Notes: generated by a model from the letters alone, not told the origin. Positions 41,602 through 51,338 are shown, numbered from the stretch's first letter. The stretch: 64,000 bases of DNA from Achromobacter aloeverae (GCF_004121055.1 NZ_PYAL01000004.1:1-64000), one strand, 5' to 3'. Numbers and translations are program-made.

Positions 41602-42543
41602 ATGACGCCTGAACAGCTTTTGACCTTCGCCTACGTCGCGGACGCCGGCAACATCAGCCGGGCCGGCGAGCTGCTGCACCTGTCGCAGCCCGCGGTGTCG
41701 GGGCAATTGCGCGCCTTGCAGGAATGGTTCGGCGAACCGCTATACCGGCGCCGCGGCCACGGCGTGGTGCTGACCAGCGCCGGCGAGCGGCTGGCCGAGC
41801 AGGCCCGGCTCCTGCGCCAGGCCTATGGCCAGGCGCGCGCCGTTCGCGACGATTGGCGCAACGTTGCCTCGGGCACGCTGCGCCTGGGCGCCAGCACGAC
41901 CCCCGCCAGCTACCTGCTGCCCGCCCTGGTCGCCGAATTTCGCCAGCGCTATCCGGCCGTGACCCTGCATCTCTCCGATGGCAATACCGCCCAGATCGTC
42001 CAACGGCTGCCCCTCCTGGACATGGCGTTCATCGAAGGCGAGGTGCCCGCCGGCCTGCCCGCCGATACCCAGGCCCACCCCTGGCGGCGGGACGAAGTGG
42101 TGGCCGTGGTGCGCGCCGACCATCCGCTGGGCGGCGGGCGCTCGGCCAGCCTGGCCCAACTGGCCCGCTATTCCCTGGTGATGCGGGAGCCAGGATCGGG
42201 CGTGCGACGCCTGGTGGAGCAGGCGTTCGCCCAAGCCGGCCTGGCGCCGGAAGTCGCGCTGGAGCTGGCGGGCGTGGAAGGTGTGAAGCAGGCGGTGCGG
42301 GCCGGACTGGGCGTGGGTTTCGTGTCGGCCATGTCCATGCGGCACGAGGACGGCTCCCTCAGCGCCCTGCGCATCGGCACTGGAGAAGGCACAGCAGAAA
42401 GCACCGGAGCAGGCACCGGAGTAGGCGCTGAAGGCCTCGCGCGCACCCTCAGCATCCTGCTGCCCCATGCGGGCGCCCCCGCCCGCGCCGCCGTGCTGTT
42501 CCTGGAACTGTGCCGGCGCGCGGCGGGCGTGGCGGTGGCCTGA
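41602..42543 (+). CDS. LysR-family regulator (YeiE-like)
   Basis: This 313-residue regulator has an N-terminal winged helix (LLTFAYVADAGNISRAGELL, HLSQPAVSGQLRALQEWFG) and a substrate-binding co-inducer domain from about residue 90 (GTLRLGASTTPASYLLP). It probably controls the divergent yeiH gene across the minisatellite. Near residues 258-278 an insert of Gly/Thr/Glu/Ala coded by a 12-bp tandem repeat interrupts the final strand region. The ligand is unknown; E. coli YeiE has been tied to sulfur and iron responses. Confidence 0.87.
   Translation: MTPEQLLTFAYVADAGNISRAGELLHLSQPAVSGQLRALQEWFGEPLYRRRGHGVVLTSAGERLAEQARLLRQAYGQARAVRDDWRNVASGTLRLGASTTPASYLLPALVAEFRQRYPAVTLHLSDGNTAQIVQRLPLLDMAFIEGEVPAGLPADTQAHPWRRDEVVAVVRADHPLGGGRSASLAQLARYSLVMREPGSGVRRLVEQAFAQAGLAPEVALELAGVEGVKQAVRAGLGVGFVSAMSMRHEDGSLSALRIGTGEGTAESTGAGTGVGAEGLARTLSILLPHAGAPARAAVLFLELCRRAAGVAVA
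42376..42434 (+). repeat. In-frame 12-bp tandem repeat within the LysR gene
   Basis: About five units of 12 bases (consensus GGCACCGGAGNA) code for the four-residue repeat GTGE, GTAE, STGA, GTGV, GAEG. Copy-number change would lengthen or shorten the protein by four residues without a frameshift. Confidence 0.9.
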
Positions 42544-42558
42544 GCGCCGGCAACCCGC

Positions 42559-43764
42559 TCAACGCGGCCGTTCCCGTCCCAGCCACTGCCGCGCCACTTC
42601 CACCCAATAACTTCCGCCCAGCGGCAACAGGTCGTCATTGAAGTCATAGCTGCCGTTATGCAGCATGCAGGGTCCCAGGCCGTGCCCGGCGTCGCGGTGT
42701 CCGCCATCGCCGTTGCCGATCCAGACATAGGCCCCAGGCTTGGCCTGCAGCATGAAGGCAAAGTCCTCCGCGCCCATGGTGGGCTGGACGTTGGCATTCA
42801 CGTTCTCCGCGCCGACCAGTCCCCGCATGACCTCGGCGCAGAAGGCGGCATGCTCGGGATGGTTGATGGTTGGCGGGTAGTTGCGCGAAAAAATGAACTC
42901 GGCCCGGCAATCCATGGCGGCGCAGGTATGCTCGATGATCTCCCGCATGCGGCGTTCGATCATGTCCAGCGTTTCCAGGGTGAACGTGCGCACGGTCCCA
43001 CGCATGACGGCCTCGGTGGGCACCACGTTGTCGGCGCTGCCGGTGTGTATCTGCGTGATGCTGAGCACCGCGGCTTCCAGCGGATTGCGGTTGCGCGTAA
43101 TGATGGTCTGCAGCGACTGCGCCACCTGGACCGCGGTCATCACCGGGTCGATGCCCAGGTTCGGCATGCCCGCATGGGTACCCTTGCCGGTGATGTTGAT
43201 GATGAATTCGTTGCTCGACGCCATGATGGGACCCGCGGTCAGGCCGAACGTCCCGACCTTCATGCCGGGCCAGTTGTGCATCCCGAACACCGCTTCCATG
43301 GGGAATTTTTCGAAAAGGCCCTCGGCGACCATGCGCTGGGCGCCGCCGCCGTTTTCCTCGGCCGGCTGGAAGATCACATAGACGGTGCCGTCGAAGTCGC
43401 GCCGCTCGGCCAGGTAGCGCGCCGCGGCAAGCAGCATGGCGGTGTGGCCGTCATGGCCGCAGGCGTGCATCTTGCCCGGGTTGCGGCTGGCGTGGTCGAA
43501 GGTGTTGGCTTCCTGCATGGGCAGCGCGTCCATGTCGGCCCGCAGCCCGACGGCGCGGCCATTGTCGACACGGCCCGTGATGGTGCCGACCACGCCGGTT
43601 CCCGCCAGGCCGCGATGGACAGGAATGCCCCAGGCTTCGAGCTGGGCGGCGACCACGTCTGCCGTGCGGTGTTCTTCGTATGCCAGTTCAGGGTGTGCGT
43701 GCAGGTCGCGGCGGATGGCGGCGATTTCGGCTTGCCAGTCGAGGATGGGTTCGAGCAGATTCAT
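42559..43764 (-). CDS. M20 family amidohydrolase, second copy
   Basis: This 401-residue hippurate hydrolase-like enzyme is paralogous to the one at 1315-2508. The key motifs are RRDLHAHPELAYEE, MHACGHDGHTAM, PAEENGGGAQRM, HNWPGMKVG and the C-terminal MLHNGSYDFNDD. All metal and catalytic positions are kept. The frame is open 57 codons upstream, but that part is low-complexity and MNLLEPILDWQ is the expected beginning. It is divergent from the acyl-CoA ligase gene and convergent with lysR, 15 bases away. Substrate is not predictable. Confidence 0.88.
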   Translation of the reverse strand: MNLLEPILDWQAEIAAIRRDLHAHPELAYEEHRTADVVAAQLEAWGIPVHRGLAGTGVVGTITGRVDNGRAVGLRADMDALPMQEANTFDHASRNPGKMHACGHDGHTAMLLAAARYLAERRDFDGTVYVIFQPAEENGGGAQRMVAEGLFEKFPMEAVFGMHNWPGMKVGTFGLTAGPIMASSNEFIINITGKGTHAGMPNLGIDPVMTAVQVAQSLQTIITRNRNPLEAAVLSITQIHTGSADNVVPTEAVMRGTVRTFTLETLDMIERRMREIIEHTCAAMDCRAEFIFSRNYPPTINHPEHAAFCAEVMRGLVGAENVNANVQPTMGAEDFAFMLQAKPGAYVWIGNGDGGHRDAGHGLGPCMLHNGSYDFNDDLLPLGGSYWVEVARQWLGRERPR

Positions 43765-43960
43765 AAGACACCATAAGGGCGCGTGCCGGACGGTCGCGGC
43801 CGCGGGCGGTGCCGGCAGGCGCGCGCCGGTAAGGGAAGGCGATCTCGCCCGGGGGCCCGGATGCGCGGCGTGGCGGCCAGGCGAGGCGCGCAGGGCAGGA
43901 CGATCGCGGATGTCTGAGCGTATCATCAAACCCAAAACATACTAAATGGAGACTAACACC

Positions 43961-45637
43961 ATGCTCCGTCCATGGCTCAGCCACTATCCGCAAGGGGTGC
44001 CCGCGGATATTTCCGCCGACGGCTACGTGTCGCTGGTCGACCTGCTGGACCGCGCCTGCGACCGCTATGCCAGCCGCGTCGCCTGCACGGCGCTGGGGAC
44101 GGACATCAGCTACGGACGATTGGACCGGCACGCGCGCCATTTCGCGGGATGGCTGCAATCGCTGGGTCTGGCGCCGGGCAGCCGGGTCGCCCTGATGATG
44201 CCCAACGTGCCCGCCTACCTGGCGTGCATGCTGGGCGTGCTGCGGGCCGGCCTGGTGGTGGTCAACGTCAATCCGCTCTACAAGCCCCCGGAACTGCGGC
44301 GGCAGCTGGAGGACAGCGGCGCCGAGGTCATCGTGGTGCTGGAGCGCTTCGCGCACGTCGTGCAGGAGGCCCGCGCGAAAAATGCGCCACGCCACGTGGT
44401 CGTGGTGGCGATCGGCGATTTGCTGGGGGGCGTGAAGGAGACGCTGGTCAACGTCGTGGCGCGCCACGTCAAGAAGGTGGTGCCGCCCTGGCGCATTCCC
44501 GACGCCCGCACGTTCGCGGCGGTGCTGCGCGCCGGGCAGCGCGCCGGCTTCACGCCGCCGGTGCTGTCGATGGACCACCTGGCCGTGCTGCAATATACGG
44601 GCGGCACCACCGGCGTTCCCAAGGGCGCGATGCTGACCCATCGCAACCTGGCCAGCAACATCCTGCAGACCGAGGCGGTGGCCTGGCCTGCCCTGCATGA
44701 CATCGCCGGGCAGCTGACCATCATCAGCGCCTTGCCCCTTTATCACGTCTTCGCCATGACGGTATGCGGCCTCTACGGCATGCACGCGGGGATGCGCAAC
44801 CTGCTGATACTCGACCCGCGCGACCAGCCGGCGCTGGTGCAAGCCTGGCGCCGCACGCCGGTGAATATCTTCCCGGGCGTCAATACGCTGTTCAACGCGC
44901 TGTCGCACAACCCGTCGTTCGCCGCCCTGGATTTCTCCGCCCTGCGGCTGACGTTCGGCGGCGGCATGGCCGTGCAGGGCGCGGTGGCGGAACGATGGAT
45001 GAAGATGACGGGCCGGCCTGTGATCGAAGGCTACGGCCTGTCGGAGACCGCGCCGGTGGCCGCCGTCAATCCGACCGATTCCCTCGGCTACTCCGGCAGC
45101 ATCGGCTTGCCGGTGCCCTCGACCGACATCGCCATCCTCGACGACGCTGGCCAGCCCCTGGGGTATGGCGAACGGGGCGAGGTCTGCATCCGCGGACCGC
45201 AGGTGATGCGGGGCTATTGGCGCCGGCCCGACGACACGCGGGCGGTCATGACCGAGGACGGTTTTTTCCGCACCGGCGACATCGGTGTCATGGACGAACA
45301 GGGCTACGTCCGCATCGTCGACCGCAAGAAGGACATGATCATCGTCTCCGGCTTCAAGGTCTATCCGAATGAGGTCGAAGACGCCATCGCCGCCCTGCCG
45401 GGCGTGCGGGAGGTGGCCGCCGTGGGCGTGGACGACGTCCATTCCGGCGAGGTGGTCAAGGCCTTCGTGGTGCGCGAGGACGCGGCGGTGACCGAGACCC
45501 AGGTGAAGGAGTGGTGCCGCGCGCGGCTGACCGGGTACAAGTGTCCGCGCACGGTGGAGTTTCGGGATGACCTGCCCAAGAGCAATGTCGGCAAGATCCT
45601 GCGCCGCGAATTACGGGAGCCGCGCGAGGAGCCGTAG
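43961..45637 (+). CDS. Long-chain acyl-CoA ligase (FadD-like)
   Basis: This 558-residue AMP-forming ligase activates fatty acids to acyl-CoA. The AMP-binding motif YTGGTTGVPKGA, YGLSETAP, and DGFFRTGDIGVMDEQGYVRIVDRKKDM are all present, with the C-terminal catalytic Lys in PKSNVGKILRREL. WLSHYPQGVPADI at the N-terminus is typical for FadD of this group. The ATG at 43961 has GGAG nine bases upstream; the one at 43946 has no ribosome site. Chain length preference is not visible. Confidence 0.9.
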   Translation: MLRPWLSHYPQGVPADISADGYVSLVDLLDRACDRYASRVACTALGTDISYGRLDRHARHFAGWLQSLGLAPGSRVALMMPNVPAYLACMLGVLRAGLVVVNVNPLYKPPELRRQLEDSGAEVIVVLERFAHVVQEARAKNAPRHVVVVAIGDLLGGVKETLVNVVARHVKKVVPPWRIPDARTFAAVLRAGQRAGFTPPVLSMDHLAVLQYTGGTTGVPKGAMLTHRNLASNILQTEAVAWPALHDIAGQLTIISALPLYHVFAMTVCGLYGMHAGMRNLLILDPRDQPALVQAWRRTPVNIFPGVNTLFNALSHNPSFAALDFSALRLTFGGGMAVQGAVAERWMKMTGRPVIEGYGLSETAPVAAVNPTDSLGYSGSIGLPVPSTDIAILDDAGQPLGYGERGEVCIRGPQVMRGYWRRPDDTRAVMTEDGFFRTGDIGVMDEQGYVRIVDRKKDMIIVSGFKVYPNEVEDAIAALPGVREVAAVGVDDVHSGEVVKAFVVREDAAVTETQVKEWCRARLTGYKCPRTVEFRDDLPKSNVGKILRRELREPREEP

Positions 45638-45670
45638 GCGAGGTGGGCGCCGTCCGGCCATCGCGCCGGT

Positions 45671-46558
45671 TCAGCCTTTCTTGGCGGGCGGCGCCGTGAT
45701 GTGGGGCGCCAGCATGCCCTTCAAGGCCTGGGCGATATGCGGATTGCCCGACACCACGTAGCCGCCTATGGGCCACGGGTCCACGCCGTACATGTCCTCG
45801 GCCACGCCGCCCGCTTCCCGCAGGATCAGCGTGCCGGCCGCCACGTCCCACGGCGCCAGGCCCATTTCCCAGTAGCCGTCGAAACGCCCGGCGGCTGTCC
45901 ACGCCAGGTCCAGTGCCGCCGCGCCCAGCCGCCGCACGCCGCGCGTGTGGTTGATGGCATGGTGCAGCGTGGGCATGTATTGGTCGGCGAAGGAGAAGTC
46001 CCGGAAGGGGAAGCCGGTGGCCAGGACCGCGTCGTCCAGCGTTTGCGTGCGCGAGCAGTGGATGCGATGACCATTGAGCCAGGCGCCGATGCCGTAGACG
46101 GCGTTGAACAGCTCCTCGCGGCTGGGGTCGTAGATCGCGGCCACCACCGGCGTGTCCACGTCCACCGTGGTGCCGGCGGCGACCTGCGTGCCCGCATGGG
46201 CGATCAGCGCGATCGACACGGCATAGTGCGGGATGCCGTGCAGGAAGTTGGTGGTGCCGTCCAGGGGATCGATATACCAGGTCGCGCGGCCGGCCACCTT
46301 GCCGCCGGTTTCCTCGGCGACGATGCCGAATTGCGGCGTGCGCTCGCGCAGTTCCTGGATGACCGCCTCCTCGGCCTCGCGATCTGCTTGCGAGACCAGG
46401 TCGTTGCGGGCCTTGCGGTCGATCACGAGATCGGCGCGGTGATGCGAATACGATTGCAGGATGGCGGCGCCGGCGTGGGCCGCCGTCACCGCGGCATCCA
46501 GCGCCGCGCCCAGGTCGAGAGGTGCTTCCGTCGACGGAGTCTGGCTGGTATTAGGCAT
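45671..46558 (-). CDS. Inositol monophosphatase family protein
   Basis: This 295-residue Mg2+-dependent phosphatase of the IMPase/SuhB family has metal sites in AEETGG, the signature [12 protein letters not shown] and WDVAAGTLI near the C-terminus. Family members act on inositol phosphate, histidinol phosphate or related sugars, and SuhB also binds RNA polymerase; which applies here is not known. The start at 46558 excludes an upstream open stretch that looks non-coding. It is divergent from mnmC and convergent with the acyl-CoA ligase gene. Confidence 0.88.
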   Translation of the reverse strand: MPNTSQTPSTEAPLDLGAALDAAVTAAHAGAAILQSYSHHRADLVIDRKARNDLVSQADREAEEAVIQELRERTPQFGIVAEETGGKVAGRATWYIDPLDGTTNFLHGIPHYAVSIALIAHAGTQVAAGTTVDVDTPVVAAIYDPSREELFNAVYGIGAWLNGHRIHCSRTQTLDDAVLATGFPFRDFSFADQYMPTLHHAINHTRGVRRLGAAALDLAWTAAGRFDGYWEMGLAPWDVAAGTLILREAGGVAEDMYGVDPWPIGGYVVSGNPHIAQALKGMLAPHITAPPAKKG

Positions 46559-46737
46559 GCGGTGTGACCTTTGTTCGTAGGGGGCAGTGTGCCGGTATTT
46601 ATCCCGCGTACAAGCGCCGCGGTGTTCTGTGCGCCGGATCCTCCAGAGGGTGTAATCTGCCGGCCACATCACCTCCGATTCTACGCTTTCGAGTTCAACG
46701 CAATAGGCATGCCGCGTATTGCGAGGTCAACCAACCG

Positions 46738-48702
46738 ATGTCTTCGTTGTTTTCCTACCAGCCGCTGATCCCCGCCGAGCCCGCCACCGACGCGCGCGGC
46801 CTCCCGTATAGCGAACGCTATGGCGATGTCTACCATTCGCCGCACGGGCCGTGGGGGCAGATCGATTACGTGTTCCTGCGCGGCAACGGCCTGCCTGGCC
46901 GTTGGCGGGGGCGAGACGCTTACACCGTCTGCGAGACCGGTTTCGGCCTGGGCCTGAATTTCCTCGGCCTGTGGCGGGCATGGCGCGCGGATCCCGCGCG
47001 CTCGCGCCGTTTGCACATGGTGTCGTTCGAGGCCCATCCCTGGCGGCGCGACGATCTGGAGCGCCAGCTGCGCGCGCACGCCGGCGCTGACGACACGCGG
47101 CCGCTGGCCGATGCGCTGCTGCGGCAATGGCCGCCCTTGCTGCCTGGCGTGCATCGACTGGATTTCGAGCAGGGAAACGTGACGCTGACCCTGGTGTTCG
47201 GCGATGCGGCGGCCTGCGTGCCCCGCATGCGCTTCGGTGCGGACGCGTTCTTCCTCGACGGTTTCGCGCCCGCGCGCAATCCCGCCATGTGGACCCCCGC
47301 GCTGCTGCAGGCTTTGGCGGCCCATGCCTTGCCCGGCGCGACCGCCGCTACCTGGTGCAGCGCGGGCGCGGTGCGTCGCGCCTTGCGGGAGGCGGGATTC
47401 GAGGTAACCCGGGAGGCGGGGTTCGGCGGCAAGACGCATATGGTGACGGCGCGCTGGACCGGCGGGGGAGAAGGCGATGCCCCGCGGGCGCCGGCGCCGA
47501 CCGGCCATGTGCTTGTGGTAGGCGCGGGCCTGGCCGGCGCTGGCGTCGCGCACGCGCTGGCGCTGCGCGGTGTCGCCGTGACGGTGGTCGATGCGTCGCA
47601 TGGGGCCCTGACGCCGCATGGCGGCCATGTGGCGGCGGCATTGACGCCCTTGGTCTCGCGCGACGACAACACCCGCGCGCGGCTGTCGCGCGCCGGCAGC
47701 CAGCGCGCCCTGGCTCGGTGGCTGGACCTGCCTGCGCCGGCCGTGCCCTTGCGCTGCGGCACCCTGCAGTTGACGCGCGATCGCGGACGCGGCACCGGAC
47801 CCGCCACCGGACGCGGCACGTCAACGGACAGGGATGCGGACGTAGACGCGCATGCCGCCAACGTGGCGATGCTGGCGGCCTTGGGTTTTCCTTCGGAATG
47901 GGTGCGCGCCGTCGACGCCGCGGAGGCCGCGCGGCTTGCCGGCCTGCCGGTCTCGCGCGGCGGGCTGTATTTCGGCGATGGCCTGCTGGTGCAACCGCAA
48001 GCGCTGATCGATGCGTTGATGGACATGCCCGGCATCGGCCGGACCTTCGCGCGCGTCCTGCGTCTGCGGCCAGGGGCGGGCGGGTGGATAGCCGAGACCG
48101 ATGGCGGGGCCTTGCCGGCGGCTTCGGGCGTGGTCCTGGCCAACGCCGCTGGCACGCCGGCCCTGTTGGCCGCCAGCGGTTTGCTGGAACGCCTGCCTCG
48201 CCTGGCCCGGATGCACGCGCTGGCGGGCGAGGTAGCCAGCATCGAGGCGGCCCGCCTGGAGGGCGGCCCGCGCTGCATCGTCGGCGGGGAAGGATATCTG
48301 CTGCCCGCGGTAGCGGGCGCCTGCGTCGCGGGTAGCACTTACGTCCATGGCGCGGCGACAGCCGAAATCACGGCGGCGGGGCAGGAAGTCTGCCTGTCCA
48401 AGGCGGCCTCCTTGCTGGGCGGCGCGCCGGCGGCCGCGCTATCGGCGCTGGCGTCCTCATTGCGTGCGGATGCGGCCAAGGCAGCGCCTCTGCCCGGATG
48501 GGCGGGCTGGCGGGCCGTCCTGCCCGGGCGCCTCCCGGCCGTCGGACCCGTCCCGGACGCGCCGGGCCTGTTCCTGGCGACAGGCTATGCCTCCCGGGGA
48601 CTGAGCTGGAGCGCGCTGGCCGGCGACGTCGTGGCGGCCCTGGTCTGCGGTGAGCCTGTGCCGCTGGAGTCGGACCTCCTGGCCGAGATCGAGCCCCGCT
48701 AA
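46738..48702 (+). CDS. mnmC: tRNA modification bifunctional enzyme MnmC
   Basis: MnmC finishes the mnm5s2U34 modification in tRNAs for Lys, Glu and others. The 654-residue protein has an N-terminal SAM methyltransferase part (YCS-like start, [41 protein letters not shown]) and a C-terminal FAD oxidoreductase part beginning at [21 protein letters not shown] and ending [15 protein letters not shown]. An Arg/Gly/Thr-rich insert ([17 protein letters not shown]) near residue 350 is unusual. The ATG has GAGGTC upstream; the open frame before it is not conserved. Confidence 0.93.
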   Translation: MSSLFSYQPLIPAEPATDARGLPYSERYGDVYHSPHGPWGQIDYVFLRGNGLPGRWRGRDAYTVCETGFGLGLNFLGLWRAWRADPARSRRLHMVSFEAHPWRRDDLERQLRAHAGADDTRPLADALLRQWPPLLPGVHRLDFEQGNVTLTLVFGDAAACVPRMRFGADAFFLDGFAPARNPAMWTPALLQALAAHALPGATAATWCSAGAVRRALREAGFEVTREAGFGGKTHMVTARWTGGGEGDAPRAPAPTGHVLVVGAGLAGAGVAHALALRGVAVTVVDASHGALTPHGGHVAAALTPLVSRDDNTRARLSRAGSQRALARWLDLPAPAVPLRCGTLQLTRDRGRGTGPATGRGTSTDRDADVDAHAANVAMLAALGFPSEWVRAVDAAEAARLAGLPVSRGGLYFGDGLLVQPQALIDALMDMPGIGRTFARVLRLRPGAGGWIAETDGGALPAASGVVLANAAGTPALLAASGLLERLPRLARMHALAGEVASIEAARLEGGPRCIVGGEGYLLPAVAGACVAGSTYVHGAATAEITAAGQEVCLSKAASLLGGAPAAALSALASSLRADAAKAAPLPGWAGWRAVLPGRLPAVGPVPDAPGLFLATGYASRGLSWSALAGDVVAALVCGEPVPLESDLLAEIEPR

Positions 48703-48927
48703 GAGGACACACTACGGATGCGTTGTTGATAGTTAAATGAAATTGGCGGCTTTTGCCTGCCAATTTGCCTGCGATTTCGCTTCCTGTTTGCGTCGCGCCA
48801 TTCACCGCCCGCGCAAAATAAGTGCCCGCTTTCCCTGTCAGGCGCATACTTACGCGCGCCTGTCGGGCCCTTCATACGGCCCCAAAAAGTGAGCCGAGTT
48901 TATTTCAGCGGATAAATCCGTCAAAAT
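48703..48927. other. Gap between mnmC and the GH31 gene
   Basis: About 225 bases with dropping GC content. GCCAATTTGCCTGCGA and AATTGGCGGC make a weak partial inverted repeat near 48740-48775. No gene or firm promoter is supported; a promoter for the GH31 gene is likely here since AT-rich stretches such as GTTTATTTCAGC are present. Confidence 0.4.
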
Positions 48928-48948
48928 AGCGCCTTTTGGTGCTTTTTT
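48928..48948 (+). terminator. Terminator-like hairpin before the GH31 start
   Basis: AGCGCC-TTTT-GGTGCT forms a six-pair stem (one G-U) followed by six Ts. It ends 21 bases before the GTG start of the GH31 gene. It may end mnmC transcripts or attenuate expression of the GH31 gene, since any promoter for that gene further upstream must read through it. Confidence 0.55.
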
Positions 48949-48969
48949 GGCTTCAGCGGGGGATGCTCT

Positions 48970-51195
48970 GTGCCGTCCAAGTACGACTTTGCCCACACTA
49001 ACCAACTCGAGACGGTCGAGTTGCTGACTGCCCGCCCCAGCCGTATCGATTTCGACGCGGGCGACGGTCTGCGCCTGGTGGTCGAGGCGCATGCGCCTGG
49101 TGTATTCCGCCTGCGTTTCGGCTACGCCCATCAATTTGCCGATGACAAACTGACGCCACGCGCACGCGCGGTCGCGGAAATGTTACTGGCGCGCCAGGAG
49201 GCGGTGGGCGAAGCCACCGTCGCGCCCTTGGGCGACGCTGCGGGCTGGCGCATTGCGCAGGGCGATACGGCGCTCGAGGTGCATAACGACCCGGTCCGGG
49301 TGACGCTGTTCAAGGGCGAGCAGCGCGTTCTTGAGTCGGCGCTCAACGAACATACGCCCGGTTTCGGCTACAACGCGCTGGACGAGGCCAACGAGGCGGT
49401 CTGGACCGCCGGTTTCGCGTTGGGCGCCCAGGACCGCGTCTATGGCCTGGGAGAAACCCCGGGCGACCTCGACCGGCGTGGCGAGGACGTCGTTTCCGAC
49501 GATCCCGAGCATCGCGCCCTGCCGCTGGCGTGGAGTCCGGCGGGGTGGGGCGTCTACGTCAATACCATACGCCGCGTGCAGCATGCCCCGGGCGTGGCGC
49601 CGGCCGACGACGCATACATCGTGACGGTCGACGATACCGTCCTGGACCTGTTCCTGTTCGCCGGCGAACCTGGCGAAGTGCTCAATCAATACACCGCGTT
49701 GACCGGACGGGCCGGCCAGCCCGTGCTGTGGGCGATGGGGGTCTGGCTGCGCCAGGCCGACGGCGAGATGCCGACGCAGACCGCCGCCCTGATCGAACGC
49801 CTTCGCGAGCAGCAACTGCCGCTGGACGCGGTGGCGCTGGCGCAACCGGCGGCCTGGTCTTTCCAGGCCGACAAGCCGCTGCTGGAATGGGACGCGACGC
49901 GGTTCCCCGATGCCAAGCAGATGCTCGCGTTGTTCCACAAGCACAATGTGCATGTCTGCGCGTCCGGCTTCCCGGGCGTCCTCTTGCACACGCCGCTGTT
50001 CGAGGAACTGGAGGATCGCGGCTGGCTGCTGCTCAAGGACGAAGGCGGCGCCCAGGTTTTCGACGGCACGCCGGCGTCGGGCGGCAAGCCTTTCGGCCTG
50101 CTGGACCTGACCCATCGCGACGCCTATTCGCTATGGGTGGAGCGTCATCGCCAACTGATCGAGGATGGCCTTGATGCGCCGGCGGGCGATGCCCAGCCGG
50201 ACATTCCCGATAACGTGACCGCGCGCGGCGGCGAGTCGGGGCCGGCCCTGCGGACCATCTACCCGCTGTTGGCGCGGCGTGCGCTGTATGACGCCGTGGC
50301 TGGCCTCAAGGTGCCGCCCGAGGGCGTGGCGCCTGGTGCCGACCTGTTCCCGGGCGCGCAGCGCCTGCCGTGGCAGACGGGGCCCGCGGTCAGCAACGAT
50401 TGGGACGGGTTGCAGCACAGCCTGCGCACGGCCCTGTCCATCGGCGCCAGCGGCATTCCGGTGCAGATGCACAACGTGGGTTCCGCCACCGCGCCGCACG
50501 AGGCCATGACGCCGGAACTCTACTTGCGTTGGTTGACGTTCGGGGTGTTCTCCGCCAATTTCTGTCTGGAAGGCGTGGACCGCCTGCTGCCCTGGGCCTT
50601 CGGCGAGGAAACGCTGGCGCATGCCCGGACCTGGCTGCAATGGCGCTACCGCCTGGTGCCTTATGTCCTGGGCGCCATCGAGGACGCCGCCCGTACCGGC
50701 CTGCCCGTGCAGCGCTCGATGGCGATGTCCTTCCCCAACGACCCGCAAGCGCATGACTGGGACCTGCAGTACCTGCTGGGACCGGCCCTGCTGGTGGCGC
50801 CCATCGTACGACCGGGCCAGCAGGTGCAGGTTTATTTGCCCAAGGGCGAAGCCTGGTGGGATCTGAATACCGGCCATCGTTACGAAGGCGGCAGTGTCTG
50901 GACCGTCGAATGCGGCCTGGGCCAATATCCGGTGTTCGGACGTGAAGGCCATATGCTGTGCCTGGGACCCGCCGCCCAGCATACGGGCGAATTCAATTCG
51001 GCCCGTATCCTGGACGAGGTCTGGATGTTCGGCATGCCCGTGCACAACCCCGTGGTGATGCGCAACAAGATCCGTGTCATGCAGATGCAGGGATCCAGCT
51101 ACATCAAGGGCCTGGAAGGCCTGCGCATCCTTCCCTCCGAAGGGCTGGAAGTCAAGCGCCGCGGCGCCGAAGTCCGTATTTCGCGCGCACGCTGA
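48970..51195 (+). CDS. GH31-like protein with altered active site
   Basis: This 741-residue protein has the layout of glycoside hydrolase family 31 (alpha-glucosidase/alpha-xylosidase): N-terminal beta domain, VYGLGETPGDLDRRG, the barrel with VLWAMGVWLRQ and SLRTALSIGASGIPVQMHNVG, YRLVPYVLGAIEDA, and LLGPALLVAPIV. By eye alignment with E. coli YicI, the acid/base Asp position (GGDCY) reads GPAVS, with Ala473. The nucleophile loop TDFGE reads GDAQP, keeping only Asp407, and HDIGG reads HNVGS. It is therefore possibly inactive or changed in chemistry. The start is GTG; no signal peptide. A terminator follows. Confidence 0.8.
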   Translation: MPSKYDFAHTNQLETVELLTARPSRIDFDAGDGLRLVVEAHAPGVFRLRFGYAHQFADDKLTPRARAVAEMLLARQEAVGEATVAPLGDAAGWRIAQGDTALEVHNDPVRVTLFKGEQRVLESALNEHTPGFGYNALDEANEAVWTAGFALGAQDRVYGLGETPGDLDRRGEDVVSDDPEHRALPLAWSPAGWGVYVNTIRRVQHAPGVAPADDAYIVTVDDTVLDLFLFAGEPGEVLNQYTALTGRAGQPVLWAMGVWLRQADGEMPTQTAALIERLREQQLPLDAVALAQPAAWSFQADKPLLEWDATRFPDAKQMLALFHKHNVHVCASGFPGVLLHTPLFEELEDRGWLLLKDEGGAQVFDGTPASGGKPFGLLDLTHRDAYSLWVERHRQLIEDGLDAPAGDAQPDIPDNVTARGGESGPALRTIYPLLARRALYDAVAGLKVPPEGVAPGADLFPGAQRLPWQTGPAVSNDWDGLQHSLRTALSIGASGIPVQMHNVGSATAPHEAMTPELYLRWLTFGVFSANFCLEGVDRLLPWAFGEETLAHARTWLQWRYRLVPYVLGAIEDAARTGLPVQRSMAMSFPNDPQAHDWDLQYLLGPALLVAPIVRPGQQVQVYLPKGEAWWDLNTGHRYEGGSVWTVECGLGQYPVFGREGHMLCLGPAAQHTGEFNSARILDEVWMFGMPVHNPVVMRNKIRVMQMQGSSYIKGLEGLRILPSEGLEVKRRGAEVRISRAR

Positions 51196-51210
51196 CGTCA
51201 TTTCACGCCG

Positions 51211-51252
51211 CGCCATGGTTCCTTCCCGCGAAGGGCCATGGCGTTTTCTTTT
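51211..51252 (+). terminator. Terminator after the GH31 gene
   Basis: CGCCATGG and CCATGGCG bracket an inner CCTTC/GAAGG stem, with TTTTCTTTT after. It is 15 bases after the stop and separates this gene from the methionine transporter operon. Confidence 0.9.
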
Positions 51253-51264
51253 GCTTCGCCTCTA

Positions 51265-51270
51265 TATAAT
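51265..51270 (+). promoter_or_regulatory. metN -10 box
   Basis: A perfect TATAAT lies 68 bases upstream of the metN ATG within an AT-rich stretch. The -35 position 17 bases upstream overlaps the T run of the terminator and matches poorly, so the promoter may need an activator. Confidence 0.55.
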
Positions 51271-51299
51271 TGAAAGTAATAAAAAATAGCAGAAACAGT

Positions 51300-51315
51300 C
51301 GTTCTATGTAGAACG
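51300..51315. promoter_or_regulatory. 16-bp palindrome in the metN leader
   Basis: CGTTCTA-TG-TAGAACG is a perfect inverted repeat, placed about 25 bases after the predicted transcript start and 23 bases before the metN ATG. It may be an operator bound by a repressor, or an RNA hairpin near the ribosome site. It does not resemble the E. coli MetJ box. Confidence 0.5.
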
Positions 51316-51338
51316 GCCATCGTCCAGAATGTCGCGTC

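Noticed and set aside
40950-41603. Minus-strand 217-codon open frame rich in Arg, Pro, Ala across the minisatellite
   Set aside because: The 41-bp unit is not a multiple of three, so the peptide has no constant repeat, and the frame is open only because the repeat lacks stops at high GC.
51253-51338. SAM or methionine riboswitch before metN
   Set aside because: The leader is under 70 bases and lacks the conserved cores; only a palindrome is present.
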